From PKWO01 sp036561005 (lineage in GTDB: Bacteria; Pseudomonadota; Gammaproteobacteria; Burkholderiales; Burkholderiaceae_D), in NCBI GenBank assembly GCA_036561005.1, contig DATBQE010000089.1:1-64000 (forward strand): a DNA stretch of 64,000 nucleotides. The letters run 5' to 3'. A program made the translations under genes and the position numbers. The notes beneath the pieces are model-generated. The model ran no database searches and was not told where the DNA came from. It saw only the letters and a list, made by a program, of their open reading frames with translations. Positions 24,474 to 33,508 of the stretch are shown piece after piece. Position 1 is the stretch's first letter; each line of letters opens with the position of its first letter.

Positions 24474-25511
24474 ATGCAAATAATTCTGCTGCGTTCACGC
24501 ACTGCTGCAGCGAAACCGCTGACGTTGACGAGTCGCCATCTGCTGTTGGCGCTGCTCGGGTTCGTCGCGATCGTCACCTTTTGTTCCTATCTGATTTCCT
24601 ATCTCGCCGTGCGCCATGCCGGCGACTTCAAACTGCCGTTTGTCAGTGAGGCCGTTGCCGCCTCGTCCCAGGATGACGCAGGGAAGAAAGACAAATTCCT
24701 CAAGGAAAATCTTGCTGCGATGGCCAGCAAGCTTGGCGAGTTGCAAGCGCGCCTGATGCGCCTCGACGCTGTCGGCGAGCGGGTTCAGGGCCTGGCCGGC
24801 GTGAAGCCGGAAGAATTCAAGTTCAAGAGTGCCCAAGAAAATAATGCCTCCGCGCCTGCCGCTCCACCGGTCCGGCCGCATCCCGATGAAAAGGCCGCGC
24901 CGGACTTGAGCATGGACAGCATGCAAAAAGACCTCGATAGTCTGGCGGTCGATATAGAGCATCGTTCCGACTATATGAATGTCGTGGAAACGACCCTGAT
25001 GACTTATAAAGTGAAGTCTAAATTGCTGCCGACCATTCAGCCGGTCAATGTCGCGTACAACGCCTCGGGCTTCGGCTGGCGCACCGATCCGTTCACCGGG
25101 CACAATGCGTTTCACGAAGGGATCGATTTCCCTTCCCCGGTCGGCACGCCGATAGTCGCCGCCGCGGGAGGCGTCGTGATCGCCTCGGAATACCATCATG
25201 AATACGGCAACATGCTGGAAATCGACCACGGCAACGATATTGTCACGCGTTATGCCCACACTTCGAAGATTCTGGTCAATGTCGGGGACATCGTGCGGCG
25301 TGGCCAGCACGTAGCCGATATCGGCTCGACCGGCCGCTCAACCGGGGCGCATTTGCACTTCGAGGTTTTGGTCAAGGGCATGCAGCAGGACCCGCACAAA
25401 TTCCTCTCGGCCGGTGCCGAACAGGCCAAAGCCTTGCTGGCTGACGCCGAGTCGCCAAGGCTCACAACAGTGGCCAGTAGCCGCCAAGCCAGTCTCAGTT
25501 TGCAGCGTTGA
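24474..25511 (+). CDS. M23 family metallopeptidase (LytM domain)
   Basis: A 345-residue membrane-anchored protein: short basic tail, a membrane segment at about residues 22-44, a coiled-coil-like stretch and a C-terminal LytM domain. Zinc motifs are complete: HEGIDFPSPVGTPI near 216-229 and HLHFEV near 295, so it is probably an active endopeptidase on peptidoglycan cross-links, not a degenerate EnvC/NlpD activator. The open frame extends back to 24162, but ATG 24474 has AAGGGG before it and gives a normal anchor. It sits where SecM lies in E. coli, between lpxC and secA. Confidence 0.88.
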   Translation: MQIILLRSRTAAAKPLTLTSRHLLLALLGFVAIVTFCSYLISYLAVRHAGDFKLPFVSEAVAASSQDDAGKKDKFLKENLAAMASKLGELQARLMRLDAVGERVQGLAGVKPEEFKFKSAQENNASAPAAPPVRPHPDEKAAPDLSMDSMQKDLDSLAVDIEHRSDYMNVVETTLMTYKVKSKLLPTIQPVNVAYNASGFGWRTDPFTGHNAFHEGIDFPSPVGTPIVAAAGGVVIASEYHHEYGNMLEIDHGNDIVTRYAHTSKILVNVGDIVRRGQHVADIGSTGRSTGAHLHFEVLVKGMQQDPHKFLSAGAEQAKALLADAESPRLTTVASSRQASLSLQR

Positions 25512-25648
25512 AAGCTGCCAGGCATGTTGGCCCGTCGGAATTTCCCAGAAGAACCTTAATTGGCAGACCTTTGGCCTTGAATCCGGGCCGTTAGGACCAA
25601 TCTAGCTGCCTGCCCATGCTAAAATCCCAGTCTTTTAGCTAAATCGTC

Positions 25649-25676
25649 CCAACCTTTGGCAGAACTGCAGGGTTGG
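25649..25676 (+). promoter_or_regulatory. Hairpin in the secA leader
   Basis: CCAACC (25649-25654) pairs with GGTTGG (25671-25676), with GCA/TGC pairs inside. It lies about 35 bases upstream of the secA ATG. No obvious Shine-Dalgarno precedes that ATG, so a structural role in secA translation is possible but unproven. A TAAAAT box near 25620 may be the -10 of a secA promoter. Confidence 0.4.
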
Positions 25677-25710
25677 AGTCTTGCTGCGCATATTTTATTA
25701 AAACTCTAGC

Positions 25711-28482
25711 ATGTCATTACTGACCCAGATTTTCGGCAGCCGCAACCAGCGCTTGCTCAAGCAATACCAAAAAGTCGTTCGCGAGATTAATGCGCTGGAG
25801 CCTTCGATGGAGCGCCTCTCCGACGCGGAGCTGCAAGCCAAGACTCCGGAATTCAAGGAGCGTATCGCCAAGGGCGAGCTGTTGGACGATTTGCTGCCGG
25901 AGGCCTTTGCCGTTTGCCGTGAAGCAGGCAAGCGCGTACTGAAAATGCGCCATTTTGACGTGCAGTTGATTGGCGGTATGGTGCTCCACTTCGGCAAGAT
26001 CGCTGAAATGGGTACAGGTGAAGGCAAGACTTTGATGGCTACCTTGCCGGCCTATCTCAATGCACTGTCGGGCAAGGGTGTTCACGTGGTCACCGTGAAC
26101 GATTACCTCGCCGAACGCGACGCCGAATGGATGGGCAAGCTCTATGCGTGGCTGGGTATGACAACCGGCGTCAACCTTTCGCGCATGGATCATGATTCCA
26201 AGCAACTGGCCTATGCCGCCGACATCACGTACGGAACGAATAACGAATTCGGTTTCGACTACCTGCGCGACAACATGGTCTACGACGCCAGTGAGCGCGT
26301 GCAGCGCGTACTCAACTTCGGTATCGTCGATGAAGTCGACTCGATTCTGATCGACGAAGCGAGAACGCCATTGATCATTTCGGGCCAGGCGGAAAATCAC
26401 ACCGATCTGTACCACAAGATCAACGAAGTGCCGCCGCTGTTGACGTTGCAGATCGGCGAAGAAACACCCGATGGCAGGAATAATATCGAGGTGCCGGGCG
26501 ACTATACCAAGGATGAAAAAGCCCATCAGGTCTTGTTGACTGAAGCCGGCCATGAAAAGGCCGAGCACATCATGACCAAACTGGGCTTGCTGCCCGAAGG
26601 CGCGTCGCTTTATGACGCCGCCAACATCACCCTGATTCACCACCTGTACGCGGCGTTGCGTGCCCACACCCTTTACCATCGCGACCAGCACTACGTTGTG
26701 CAAAATGATGAGATCGTCATCGTTGACGAATTCACCGGCCGACTGATGACCGGTCGCCGTTGGTCGGAGGGCTTGCATCAGGCCGTGGAAGCCAAGGAAG
26801 GGGTCAAGATCCAGAACGAGAACCAGACGCTTGCCTCCATCACGTTCCAGAATTATTTCCGCATGTACTCGAAACTGTCGGGCATGACCGGAACAGCCGA
26901 TACCGAGGCCTACGAGTTCCAGGAAATCTATGGTTTGGAAACCGTGGTGGTTCCACCAAACCGCCTCAACCAGCGCAAGGACAAGCAAGATCAGGTCTAC
27001 AAGTCGGCGGCAGAGAAATACAACGCCATGCTGATCGACATCAAGGATTGCTATGAGCGCGGCCAGCCGGTGTTGGTCGGCACCACGTCGATCGAGAACT
27101 CGGAATTGTTGTCGGCTATCCTTGAAAAGGCCGGATTGCCGCATAACGTGTTGAATGCCAAGCAGCATGCGCGCGAAGCGGAAATCATCGCGCAGGCGGG
27201 CCGCCCGAAAATGATCACCATCGCCACCAACATGGCCGGCCGGGGTACCGATATTGTCCTGGGCGGCAATGTGGAAAAGCAGATTCAGTTCATCGAAGCC
27301 GACGCGAGTATCAGCGACGAAGACAAGAAAACCAGGGCGCAAACCCTGCGCGACGAATGGCAGTCTCTGCACGAACAGGTTGTGGCCGCAGGCGGCTTGC
27401 ATATTGTCGGTACCGAGCGCCACGAATCTCGCCGGGTCGACAATCAGTTGCGCGGCCGCTCCGCGCGTCAGGGCGATCCGGGATCTTCGCGCTTCTACCT
27501 GTCGCTCGACGATCCGTTGTTGCGCATTTTTGCGGGCGACCGTCTGCGCTCCATCATGGAACGCTTGAAGATGCCGGAAGGTGAACCGATCGAGGCGGGA
27601 ATCGTGACCCGTTCGATTGAATCGGCCCAGCGCAAGGTCGAAGCGCGCAATTTCGACACCCGCAAACAACTGCTTGAATATGACGACGTCGCCAATGACC
27701 AGCGCAAGGTCATCTACCAGCAAAGAAATGAATTGCTGGAAGCCAAGGATGTCTCCGCGCTGATCGCTTCGCTGCGTCACGGTGTGTTCGACGATACCTT
27801 CCGCACCTATGTGCCGCTCGAATCGATGGAAGAGCAGTGGGATTTGGCTGGTCTGGAAGCGGTGTTGCTGAACGAATGGCAATTGCAGGTGCCGCTCAAG
27901 GAGTTGCTCGCGGGCGATTCGAACATGACAGACGAGGAACTGCTGGCAAAGGTGGTGCAGGCGGCGGACGACGTATACAACGCCAAGTTGGAAATTGTCG
28001 GCAAGGAGTCGTTTGCCGGTTTCGAGCGCAGCGTCATGTTGCAAAGCGTCGATACCCACTGGCGCGAGCACCTCGCGGCACTCGATCACCTGCGCCAAGG
28101 TATACATCTGCGCGGATACGCGCAAAAGAACCCGAAGCAGGAATACAAGCGCGAAGCCTTCGAGTTGTTTGGCCAGATGCTCGACATGATCAAAAACGAA
28201 GTCACCAAGATCGTGATGACGGTGCGCATACAGTCGCGCGAAGAAATCGAGCGGGCCGAGCAGGAGTTGGCCCAATCGCATGTCGAAAATGTGCACTACC
28301 AGCATGCCGACTTCAACCCGGAACTGGCACCCGAAGAATTACTGGCGCCAACGACAAATACGTCTACCAGCGACACTATGGCACGGCCGAACGTCAACTC
28401 GGTTCTGAAAGTAGGGCGCAACGATCCATGCCCTTGCGGCAGCGGCAAGAAGTTCAAGCAGTGCCACGGCAAGCTTAGCTGA
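25711..28482 (+). CDS. secA: Preprotein translocase ATPase SecA
   Basis: A 923-residue motor that drives proteins through SecYEG. Walker A GTGEGKT is at residues 101-107, and a DEVDSILIDEARTPLIISG block near 210 carries Walker B. The second nucleotide domain has GTDIVLGG and the C-terminus ends in the zinc motif CPCGSGKKFKQCHGK, which binds SecB and phospholipid. All expected domains are present and length is normal. A strong palindromic terminator follows. No clear ribosome site precedes the ATG. Confidence 0.98.
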   Translation: MSLLTQIFGSRNQRLLKQYQKVVREINALEPSMERLSDAELQAKTPEFKERIAKGELLDDLLPEAFAVCREAGKRVLKMRHFDVQLIGGMVLHFGKIAEMGTGEGKTLMATLPAYLNALSGKGVHVVTVNDYLAERDAEWMGKLYAWLGMTTGVNLSRMDHDSKQLAYAADITYGTNNEFGFDYLRDNMVYDASERVQRVLNFGIVDEVDSILIDEARTPLIISGQAENHTDLYHKINEVPPLLTLQIGEETPDGRNNIEVPGDYTKDEKAHQVLLTEAGHEKAEHIMTKLGLLPEGASLYDAANITLIHHLYAALRAHTLYHRDQHYVVQNDEIVIVDEFTGRLMTGRRWSEGLHQAVEAKEGVKIQNENQTLASITFQNYFRMYSKLSGMTGTADTEAYEFQEIYGLETVVVPPNRLNQRKDKQDQVYKSAAEKYNAMLIDIKDCYERGQPVLVGTTSIENSELLSAILEKAGLPHNVLNAKQHAREAEIIAQAGRPKMITIATNMAGRGTDIVLGGNVEKQIQFIEADASISDEDKKTRAQTLRDEWQSLHEQVVAAGGLHIVGTERHESRRVDNQLRGRSARQGDPGSSRFYLSLDDPLLRIFAGDRLRSIMERLKMPEGEPIEAGIVTRSIESAQRKVEARNFDTRKQLLEYDDVANDQRKVIYQQRNELLEAKDVSALIASLRHGVFDDTFRTYVPLESMEEQWDLAGLEAVLLNEWQLQVPLKELLAGDSNMTDEELLAKVVQAADDVYNAKLEIVGKESFAGFERSVMLQSVDTHWREHLAALDHLRQGIHLRGYAQKNPKQEYKREAFELFGQMLDMIKNEVTKIVMTVRIQSREEIERAEQELAQSHVENVHYQHADFNPELAPEELLAPTTNTSTSDTMARPNVNSVLKVGRNDPCPCGSGKKFKQCHGKLS

Positions 28483-28497
28483 GCTTCGCAGACCATC

Positions 28498-28527
28498 AAG
28501 AAAGGGCGGGATATCCCGCCCTTTCTT
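28498..28527. terminator. secA terminator, perfect 30-base palindrome
   Basis: AAGAAAGGGCGGGAT is followed at once by its exact complement (15-bp arms, centre between 28512 and 28513). It starts 15 bases after the secA stop and ends in CTTTCTTG, a weak T-run on the plus strand. The symmetry would also stop leftward transcription. Confidence 0.8.
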
Positions 28528-28659
28528 GTATCTATTCCTGTTTGGCCCTCAGCTTGCCGGTTCCGTTTACAATATCGGACGAGTGCAACAAAAAGTGCAG
28601 GCGTCGCTTGCGTCGGCGCCGGCAAATATCGCGCAAAATCAACCCTCTGTGAGATCTCC

Positions 28660-29901
28660 ATGGCCGTAAATCTTCCACTACCCGTCGCAGCCGACTTGAA
28701 GCCAGTCAACGGCATCGAGCTTGGTTATGCCGAGGCGGGCGTACGCAAAGCAAATCGCAAGGACCTGCTCGTGATGAAGCTGGCGCCCACTGCCACCGTT
28801 TCAGGCGTGTTTACGACGAATCGCTTTTGCGCAGCGCCGGTGCAGGTTTGCAAGGCACACCTCGAAGGCCTGCATTTGTCGGCCTCGTCGTCGATTCGTG
28901 CGCTGGTGGTCAATACCGGCAACGCGAACGCCGGCACAGGCGAATCGGGTTTGATGGACGCCAATGCGACCTGTTCCGCACTCGCGGAACTGCTTGAATG
29001 CGAAGCCTCGCAAATTCTGCCGTTTTCTACCGGCGTCATCCTGGAGCCGTTGCCGGTCGACCGCATCAAGGCAGGCCTGCCGCACGCCGTAGCCAATCTC
29101 AAGGCCGACAATTGGTATGCGGCTGCGGAAACCATCATGACCACGGACACGCAGCCCAAGGCAGCGTCCTCCACGGTGGTCATCAATGGACAGACGATTA
29201 CCCTGACCGGCATCAGCAAGGGTGCCGGCATGATCAAGCCGAACATGGCGACCATGCTGGGCTTTGTCGCTTTCGATGCGAGGGTTTCGCAATTGGTGCT
29301 TGATCATCTGGTCAAGGAAGCGGCCGATCATTCATTCAACTGCATCACCATTGACGGCGATACGTCGACGAACGACTCGTTCATGTTGATCGCGACCGGT
29401 GCTGCGGCACTTGACGTCACCGATATCGATTCTGCAGAGTATGCTGCCCTGGCCAAGGCAGTCGTGGCGCTGTCTCAGGAACTGGCGCAAAAAATCATCC
29501 GCGACGGCGAGGGTGCCACCAAGTTCATTACCGTGACGGTCGAAGAGGGCGCAAGCAGTGAGGAATGCCGCAAAGTCGCCTATTCGATCGCGCATTCTCC
29601 ATTGGTGAAGACGGCGTTCTTTGCATCCGACCCTAACCTCGGACGAATCTTGTGCGCTATCGGTTATGCCGGTATCGACGATCTCGACGTGACGAAGATA
29701 AATCTTTATCTGGACGACGTCCTGGTGGCCAAGAATGGCGGACGCAACCCCGACTATCGTGAAGAAGACGGACAGCGCGTCATGAAACAAAGCGAGATCA
29801 CGGTTCGCGTCAAACTTGGCCGCGGCGGGGTATCTGCCACGGTCTGGACTTGCGACTTGTCGCATGACTACGTGACCATCAATGCAGATTATCGCTCCTG
29901 A
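28660..29901 (+). CDS. argJ: Bifunctional ornithine acetyltransferase / N-acetylglutamate synthase
   Basis: A 413-residue enzyme of the cyclic arginine pathway: it moves the acetyl group from N-acetylornithine to glutamate and can also make N-acetylglutamate from acetyl-CoA. The segment KGAGMIKPNMATMLGF contains the self-cleavage site between Ala197 and Thr198; the new N-terminal Thr is the nucleophile. Whether it is mono- or bifunctional cannot be read with certainty. The gene is followed after 12 bases by a DUF815 ATPase gene, probably in one transcript. Confidence 0.95.
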   Translation: MAVNLPLPVAADLKPVNGIELGYAEAGVRKANRKDLLVMKLAPTATVSGVFTTNRFCAAPVQVCKAHLEGLHLSASSSIRALVVNTGNANAGTGESGLMDANATCSALAELLECEASQILPFSTGVILEPLPVDRIKAGLPHAVANLKADNWYAAAETIMTTDTQPKAASSTVVINGQTITLTGISKGAGMIKPNMATMLGFVAFDARVSQLVLDHLVKEAADHSFNCITIDGDTSTNDSFMLIATGAAALDVTDIDSAEYAALAKAVVALSQELAQKIIRDGEGATKFITVTVEEGASSEECRKVAYSIAHSPLVKTAFFASDPNLGRILCAIGYAGIDDLDVTKINLYLDDVLVAKNGGRNPDYREEDGQRVMKQSEITVRVKLGRGGVSATVWTCDLSHDYVTINADYRS

Positions 29902-29913
29902 ACCGGCAAATCC

Positions 29914-30777
29914 ATGGCCGATTTCGACCACCTCATCTCGCGTGCCGAAGCACTGCTGACTCGCCTTGAGGCCATCCTGCCGATGCCTGAGCCCGCCCCT
30001 GACTGGGAAAATGCGATGGCATTCCGCTGGCGCAAGCGCGGTGGCCGCGGGTATCTGCATACGGTGCGCCATTTGTCGGCAATTGGATTTTCCGACCTGC
30101 AGAACATCGAGCCGCAAAAGGCATTGATCGAACAAAATACGCGCCAATTTGTCGCCGGCCTGCCCGCCAACAACGTGTTGTTGACAGGTGCACGCGGTAC
30201 AGGAAAATCGTCGCTGATCAAGGCCTGTTTGAACCAATTCGCGGCACAAGGATTGCGCCTGATTGAAGTCGACAAGGATGATCTGGTCGATTTGCCCGAT
30301 ATCGTTGAACTGGTGCAAGGCCGCCCCGAACGCTTTGTGCTGTTTTGCGACGACCTGTCATTTGGCGAAGGCGAACGCGGTTACAAGGCGCTCAAGGTGG
30401 CGCTCGATGGAAGCCTCGCTGCGCAATCGGATAATGTGCTGGTCTATGCCACGTCAAACCGTCGCCATTTGTTGCCCGAACATATGTCCGACAACGCAAG
30501 TTATACCCATTCCGACGATGGCGACCTGCACCCCGGTGAGACCGTGGAGGAAAAAATCTCGCTGTCCGAACGATTTGGGCTGTGGGTGTCGTTTTATCCG
30601 TTCAAGCAGGACGACTACTTGACTATCGTCGCGCATTGGCTGCGTCACTTCGGCTGCGACGAACGGCAAATTGAAGAAGCGCACGATGAGGCCCTGCGCT
30701 GGGCTTTGCAACGTGGGTCGCGTTCCGGTCGGGTCGCCTGGCAATTCGCCAAGGATTTGGCCGGCAAAAAACAATAG
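29914..30777 (+). CDS. DUF815 family AAA+ ATPase
   Basis: A 287-residue P-loop ATPase. Walker A GARGTGKSS lies at about residues 90-98 and Walker B LFCDDLSFGEGE at about 144-155, followed by an arginine-rich ATSNRRHLLPE sensor region. DUF815 proteins are widespread AAA+ proteins of unknown function. It lies between argJ and mutT on the same strand with tight spacing (12 and 15 bases), so it is probably part of that operon. Nothing in the sequence shows a substrate. Confidence 0.85.
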   Translation: MADFDHLISRAEALLTRLEAILPMPEPAPDWENAMAFRWRKRGGRGYLHTVRHLSAIGFSDLQNIEPQKALIEQNTRQFVAGLPANNVLLTGARGTGKSSLIKACLNQFAAQGLRLIEVDKDDLVDLPDIVELVQGRPERFVLFCDDLSFGEGERGYKALKVALDGSLAAQSDNVLVYATSNRRHLLPEHMSDNASYTHSDDGDLHPGETVEEKISLSERFGLWVSFYPFKQDDYLTIVAHWLRHFGCDERQIEEAHDEALRWALQRGSRSGRVAWQFAKDLAGKKQ

Positions 30778-30792
30778 CAACCCGGAGCCTCC

Positions 30793-31203
30793 ATGCAGCA
30801 AGCCGCACCAATAAATGTCGCTGTCGGCATTCTGATGAAGACCAATGGCGATGTCTTGCTTGGCCAGCGACCTGAGGGAAAACCGTATGCCGGTTACTGG
30901 GAGTTCCCGGGTGGCAAGGTCGAATCGGGAGAGTCGATAGAGGACGCCCTGAAACGCGAATTTGTTGAAGAGCTCGGCGTGAAGGTGATTTCCGCCGAAC
31001 CTTGGTGTGGTGTCGAACATGTCTACCCGCATGCCCATGTAAGACTGCACTTCTATATCAGCCGCGATTGGCAGGGTGAGCCGCAAAGCCTGGAGGGTCA
31101 GGCTTTTGCCTGGCAGGGAAGCGTCGATCTGACACCGCTGCTTCCGGCTACCATTCCCTTGATAGAATGGCTCGATAAAATACGCGTGGAGGAAGCAAGA
31201 TGA
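30793..31203 (+). CDS. mutT: Nudix hydrolase, MutT-like 8-oxo-dGTP diphosphatase
   Basis: A 136-residue Nudix protein. The box GGKVESGESIEDALKREF continuing to VEELGV at about residues 38-61 fits GX5EX7REUXEEXGU. The length and the start AVGILMKTNGDVLLGQRPEGK are typical for MutT, which removes 8-oxo-dGTP and prevents A-to-C transversions. It overlaps dadA by four bases (ATGA). Other Nudix substrates remain possible, since the box alone does not set specificity. Confidence 0.85.
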   Translation: MQQAAPINVAVGILMKTNGDVLLGQRPEGKPYAGYWEFPGGKVESGESIEDALKREFVEELGVKVISAEPWCGVEHVYPHAHVRLHFYISRDWQGEPQSLEGQAFAWQGSVDLTPLLPATIPLIEWLDKIRVEEAR

Positions 31204-32450
31204 AGGTTCTCGTACTCGGCAGCGGCGTGATCGGCACCGCTTCGGCATATTACCTGGCGCAAGCCGGTCATGAAGTCACTGTCGTCGACCGCCAGCCAGC
31301 TGCGGGACTCGAAACCAGCTATGCCAATGCCGGGGAAGTGTCCCCCGGCTACGCCGCACCATGGGCCGGGCCCGGCATTCCCATGAAGGCGATCAAATGG
31401 CTGTTGATGCGCCACAGCCCCTTGGCCATTCAACCCAGTATCGACCCTTACATGTGGTCCTGGGTATTGCGCATGCTGCGCAATTGCACCTCGGCGCGCT
31501 ATGAAATCAACAAGGGTCGGATGGTACGCCTGGCCGAATACAGCCGCGACTGCCTGATTGAATTGCGCAGGGATACCGGCATCAGTTACGACGAGCGCAG
31601 TCAGGGTACCCTGCAGTTATTTCGCACGCAGAAACAGCTCGACGCTTCCGCGGCCGACATCGCTGTGCTGGAACGCTATAAGGTGCCCTACGAGGTGCTC
31701 GATCCGACCGGTTGCCTGAAAGTGGAGCCGGCATTGGTACATGTGCGGCAAAAATTTGTCGGCGCGCTGCGCCTGCCCGGCGACGAGACGGGAGATTGCT
31801 TCAAATTCACCCAGAGCCTTGCGGGGATGGCCGAGAAGCTCGGCGTCAAATTTCGTCATGGCGTGTCAATCGAACGCCTGGCGAGGGACGGCGATCAAAT
31901 CAGCGCAGTCCACACATCGGCGGGAGAATTGAAGGCCGATGCCTACGTCCTGGCACTGGGCAGCTACTCGCCGAAGCTGTTGCGCGGCATTGCGCTGCAC
32001 GTGCCGATCTATCCGATCAAGGGCTATTCGATCACTGTTCCCATCACCGATGTGACGCGCGCGCCCGAATCAACCATCATGGACGAGACTTTCAAAGTGG
32101 CGATTACACGCCTGGGAGATCGCATCCGGGTCGGCGGCACTGCCGAAATTGCAGGTTACGACCTGCGCCTGCACGCGCGCCGTCGTGAGACGCTTGAGCA
32201 CTCCGTAACCGATTTATTCCCGAATAGCGGCGACATTACACGGGCCGAGTTCTGGTGCGGTTTGCGCCCGATGACGCCGGACGGCACACCGGCACTGGGC
32301 AAGACGCCTTACGGCAATCTCTACCTCAACAGCGGCCATGGCACGTTAGGCTGGACCATGGCGTGCGGTTCCGGGCGCGTAATGGCAGACATCGTGTCGG
32401 GTAAGGCGCCGGAAATCGATCTTGACGGGCTCTCAATGGCACGCTACTAA
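31200..32450 (+). CDS. dadA: D-amino acid dehydrogenase, small subunit type
   Basis: A 416-residue FAD enzyme that oxidises D-amino acids, chiefly D-Ala, to 2-oxo acids with electrons passed to the respiratory chain. The N-terminal Rossmann motif VLGSGVIGTASAYYLAQAGH at about 4-23, ETSYANAGEVSPGYAAPWA near 40 and the C-terminal GHGTLGWTMACGSG near 385 are DadA signatures. A GGAGGAAG ribosome site lies inside the mutT end. No alanine racemase gene is beside it here, unlike many dadA loci. Confidence 0.92.
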   Translation: MKVLVLGSGVIGTASAYYLAQAGHEVTVVDRQPAAGLETSYANAGEVSPGYAAPWAGPGIPMKAIKWLLMRHSPLAIQPSIDPYMWSWVLRMLRNCTSARYEINKGRMVRLAEYSRDCLIELRRDTGISYDERSQGTLQLFRTQKQLDASAADIAVLERYKVPYEVLDPTGCLKVEPALVHVRQKFVGALRLPGDETGDCFKFTQSLAGMAEKLGVKFRHGVSIERLARDGDQISAVHTSAGELKADAYVLALGSYSPKLLRGIALHVPIYPIKGYSITVPITDVTRAPESTIMDETFKVAITRLGDRIRVGGTAEIAGYDLRLHARRRETLEHSVTDLFPNSGDITRAEFWCGLRPMTPDGTPALGKTPYGNLYLNSGHGTLGWTMACGSGRVMADIVSGKAPEIDLDGLSMARY

Positions 32451-32466
32451 CGGTAGCAATTCGTCG

Positions 32467-32658
32467 TCAATGCGGTGATGCGCGATCTTCGTCTTCAATA
32501 TCCTCAGGCGGATTGACCGCCGGGATCGCATATTTCTCTTCGGCCCACGCGCCGAGATCGATTTGTTTGCAGCGATCGCTGCAGAACGGGCGAAACTTGC
32601 TTTGTTCCGTCCATTCGACTTTTTTGCCGCAGGTTGGGCAGTCGACTTTCGTTACCAT
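32467..32658 (-). CDS. yacG: DNA gyrase inhibitor YacG
   Basis: A 63-residue zinc protein. CPTCGKKVEW and FCSDRCKQIDLGAWAEE supply the four cysteines and the conserved tail; YacG binds the gyrase B subunit and inhibits gyrase. The upstream in-frame TTG at 32676 would overlap zapD and has no ribosome site, so I use ATG 32658, just after the zapD stop. The Glu/Asp-rich C-terminus is usual. The order coaE-zapD-yacG is conserved in gammaproteobacteria as well and links this set to division. Confidence 0.92.
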   Translation of the reverse strand: MVTKVDCPTCGKKVEWTEQSKFRPFCSDRCKQIDLGAWAEEKYAIPAVNPPEDIEDEDRASPH

Positions 32659-32672
32659 CGGGGATCTACCGG

Positions 32673-33428
32673 TCAAAAATTACAGAGAGTCAGTTCAAAA
32701 GGCACGTCATTTTCATGCGAGCGCGGTTTCATATCGCCGCCTTGCTGCATGAAACGTACCCACAACATGTATTTGTTGGCGGAAATCTCGGGAATCACGC
32801 CCAGCGTTTCGTCCAATGACAGGCGCAGCATTTGATAAACCTTGCCTTGCAGCATTTGCTGATAACTGCCTGCATTGGCAATCATCTTGGCCGGCCGCCC
32901 TGACTCGCGCAGCAGGCGCAATACGATGTTGATGGCGTCGAACAACGGTGCCAGCGGTGCAAACCAATTGGCGATGTCGTTGGCGCGCTGTTCTGCCGGG
33001 TGTTGTTGCCAGGCGTAATAGGAAGGCAAATCGAATTCGCAGGCGCCGCCGGGGATGATTGTGCGGCCACGGATGCTCATCAGCCATTCATTGTCTCGAA
33101 TATGCTGGCCGGTTTTGCCTTGGGCGGCAATCAGGGCGGCGCTCACACGGTCAACCTCGGCCAGCACGGCATCGAGCCGTTCTGCTTCCACGTTCGGATT
33201 GGATTTGAAACCCAGCAGCGTCTGTTTCTGGCGTTCAAGCTCTTGCAATAAATCCGACTTCAGGTCAGCGCGTCCGGCCACTTCCAGCATTTCAAAGATG
33301 GTGGAGAGGGCCACGTGGTGCTGCAGGGGATGATCCTGATTGAGGAAGAAGACAAATTTTTCGTACAGATCCTCCAACCGCAACAAGGTGCGAATACGCT
33401 CGTTGAAAGGGTATTCGTAGACGATCAA
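32673..33428 (-). CDS. zapD: Cell division protein ZapD
   Basis: A 251-residue protein (DUF1342) that bundles FtsZ filaments. The start IVYEYPFNERIRTLLRLEDL, IPGGACEFDLPSYYAW near residue 126 and the end of the FTZ-binding region in SLDETLGVIPEISANKYMLW are typical. It acts on the FtsZ encoded 11 kb to the left. About 80 bases separate it from coaE upstream. Length is normal. Confidence 0.94.
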   Translation of the reverse strand: MIVYEYPFNERIRTLLRLEDLYEKFVFFLNQDHPLQHHVALSTIFEMLEVAGRADLKSDLLQELERQKQTLLGFKSNPNVEAERLDAVLAEVDRVSAALIAAQGKTGQHIRDNEWLMSIRGRTIIPGGACEFDLPSYYAWQQHPAEQRANDIANWFAPLAPLFDAINIVLRLLRESGRPAKMIANAGSYQQMLQGKVYQMLRLSLDETLGVIPEISANKYMLWVRFMQQGGDMKPRSHENDVPFELTLCNF

Positions 33429-33508
33429 AGTGTTTCCCTCGGCTGTTTGGTTTGGGCGATATGTGATTCTGAACGATGGCGTGAAAAATTACAAATGTTG
33501 TACGCTAT

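Noticed and set aside
25717..28305. 862-codon open frame on the minus strand opposite secA
   Set aside because: It is a shadow of the secA reading frame caused by codon bias; the translation is His/Gln/Arg-rich without any domain pattern and lies fully inside a conserved gene.
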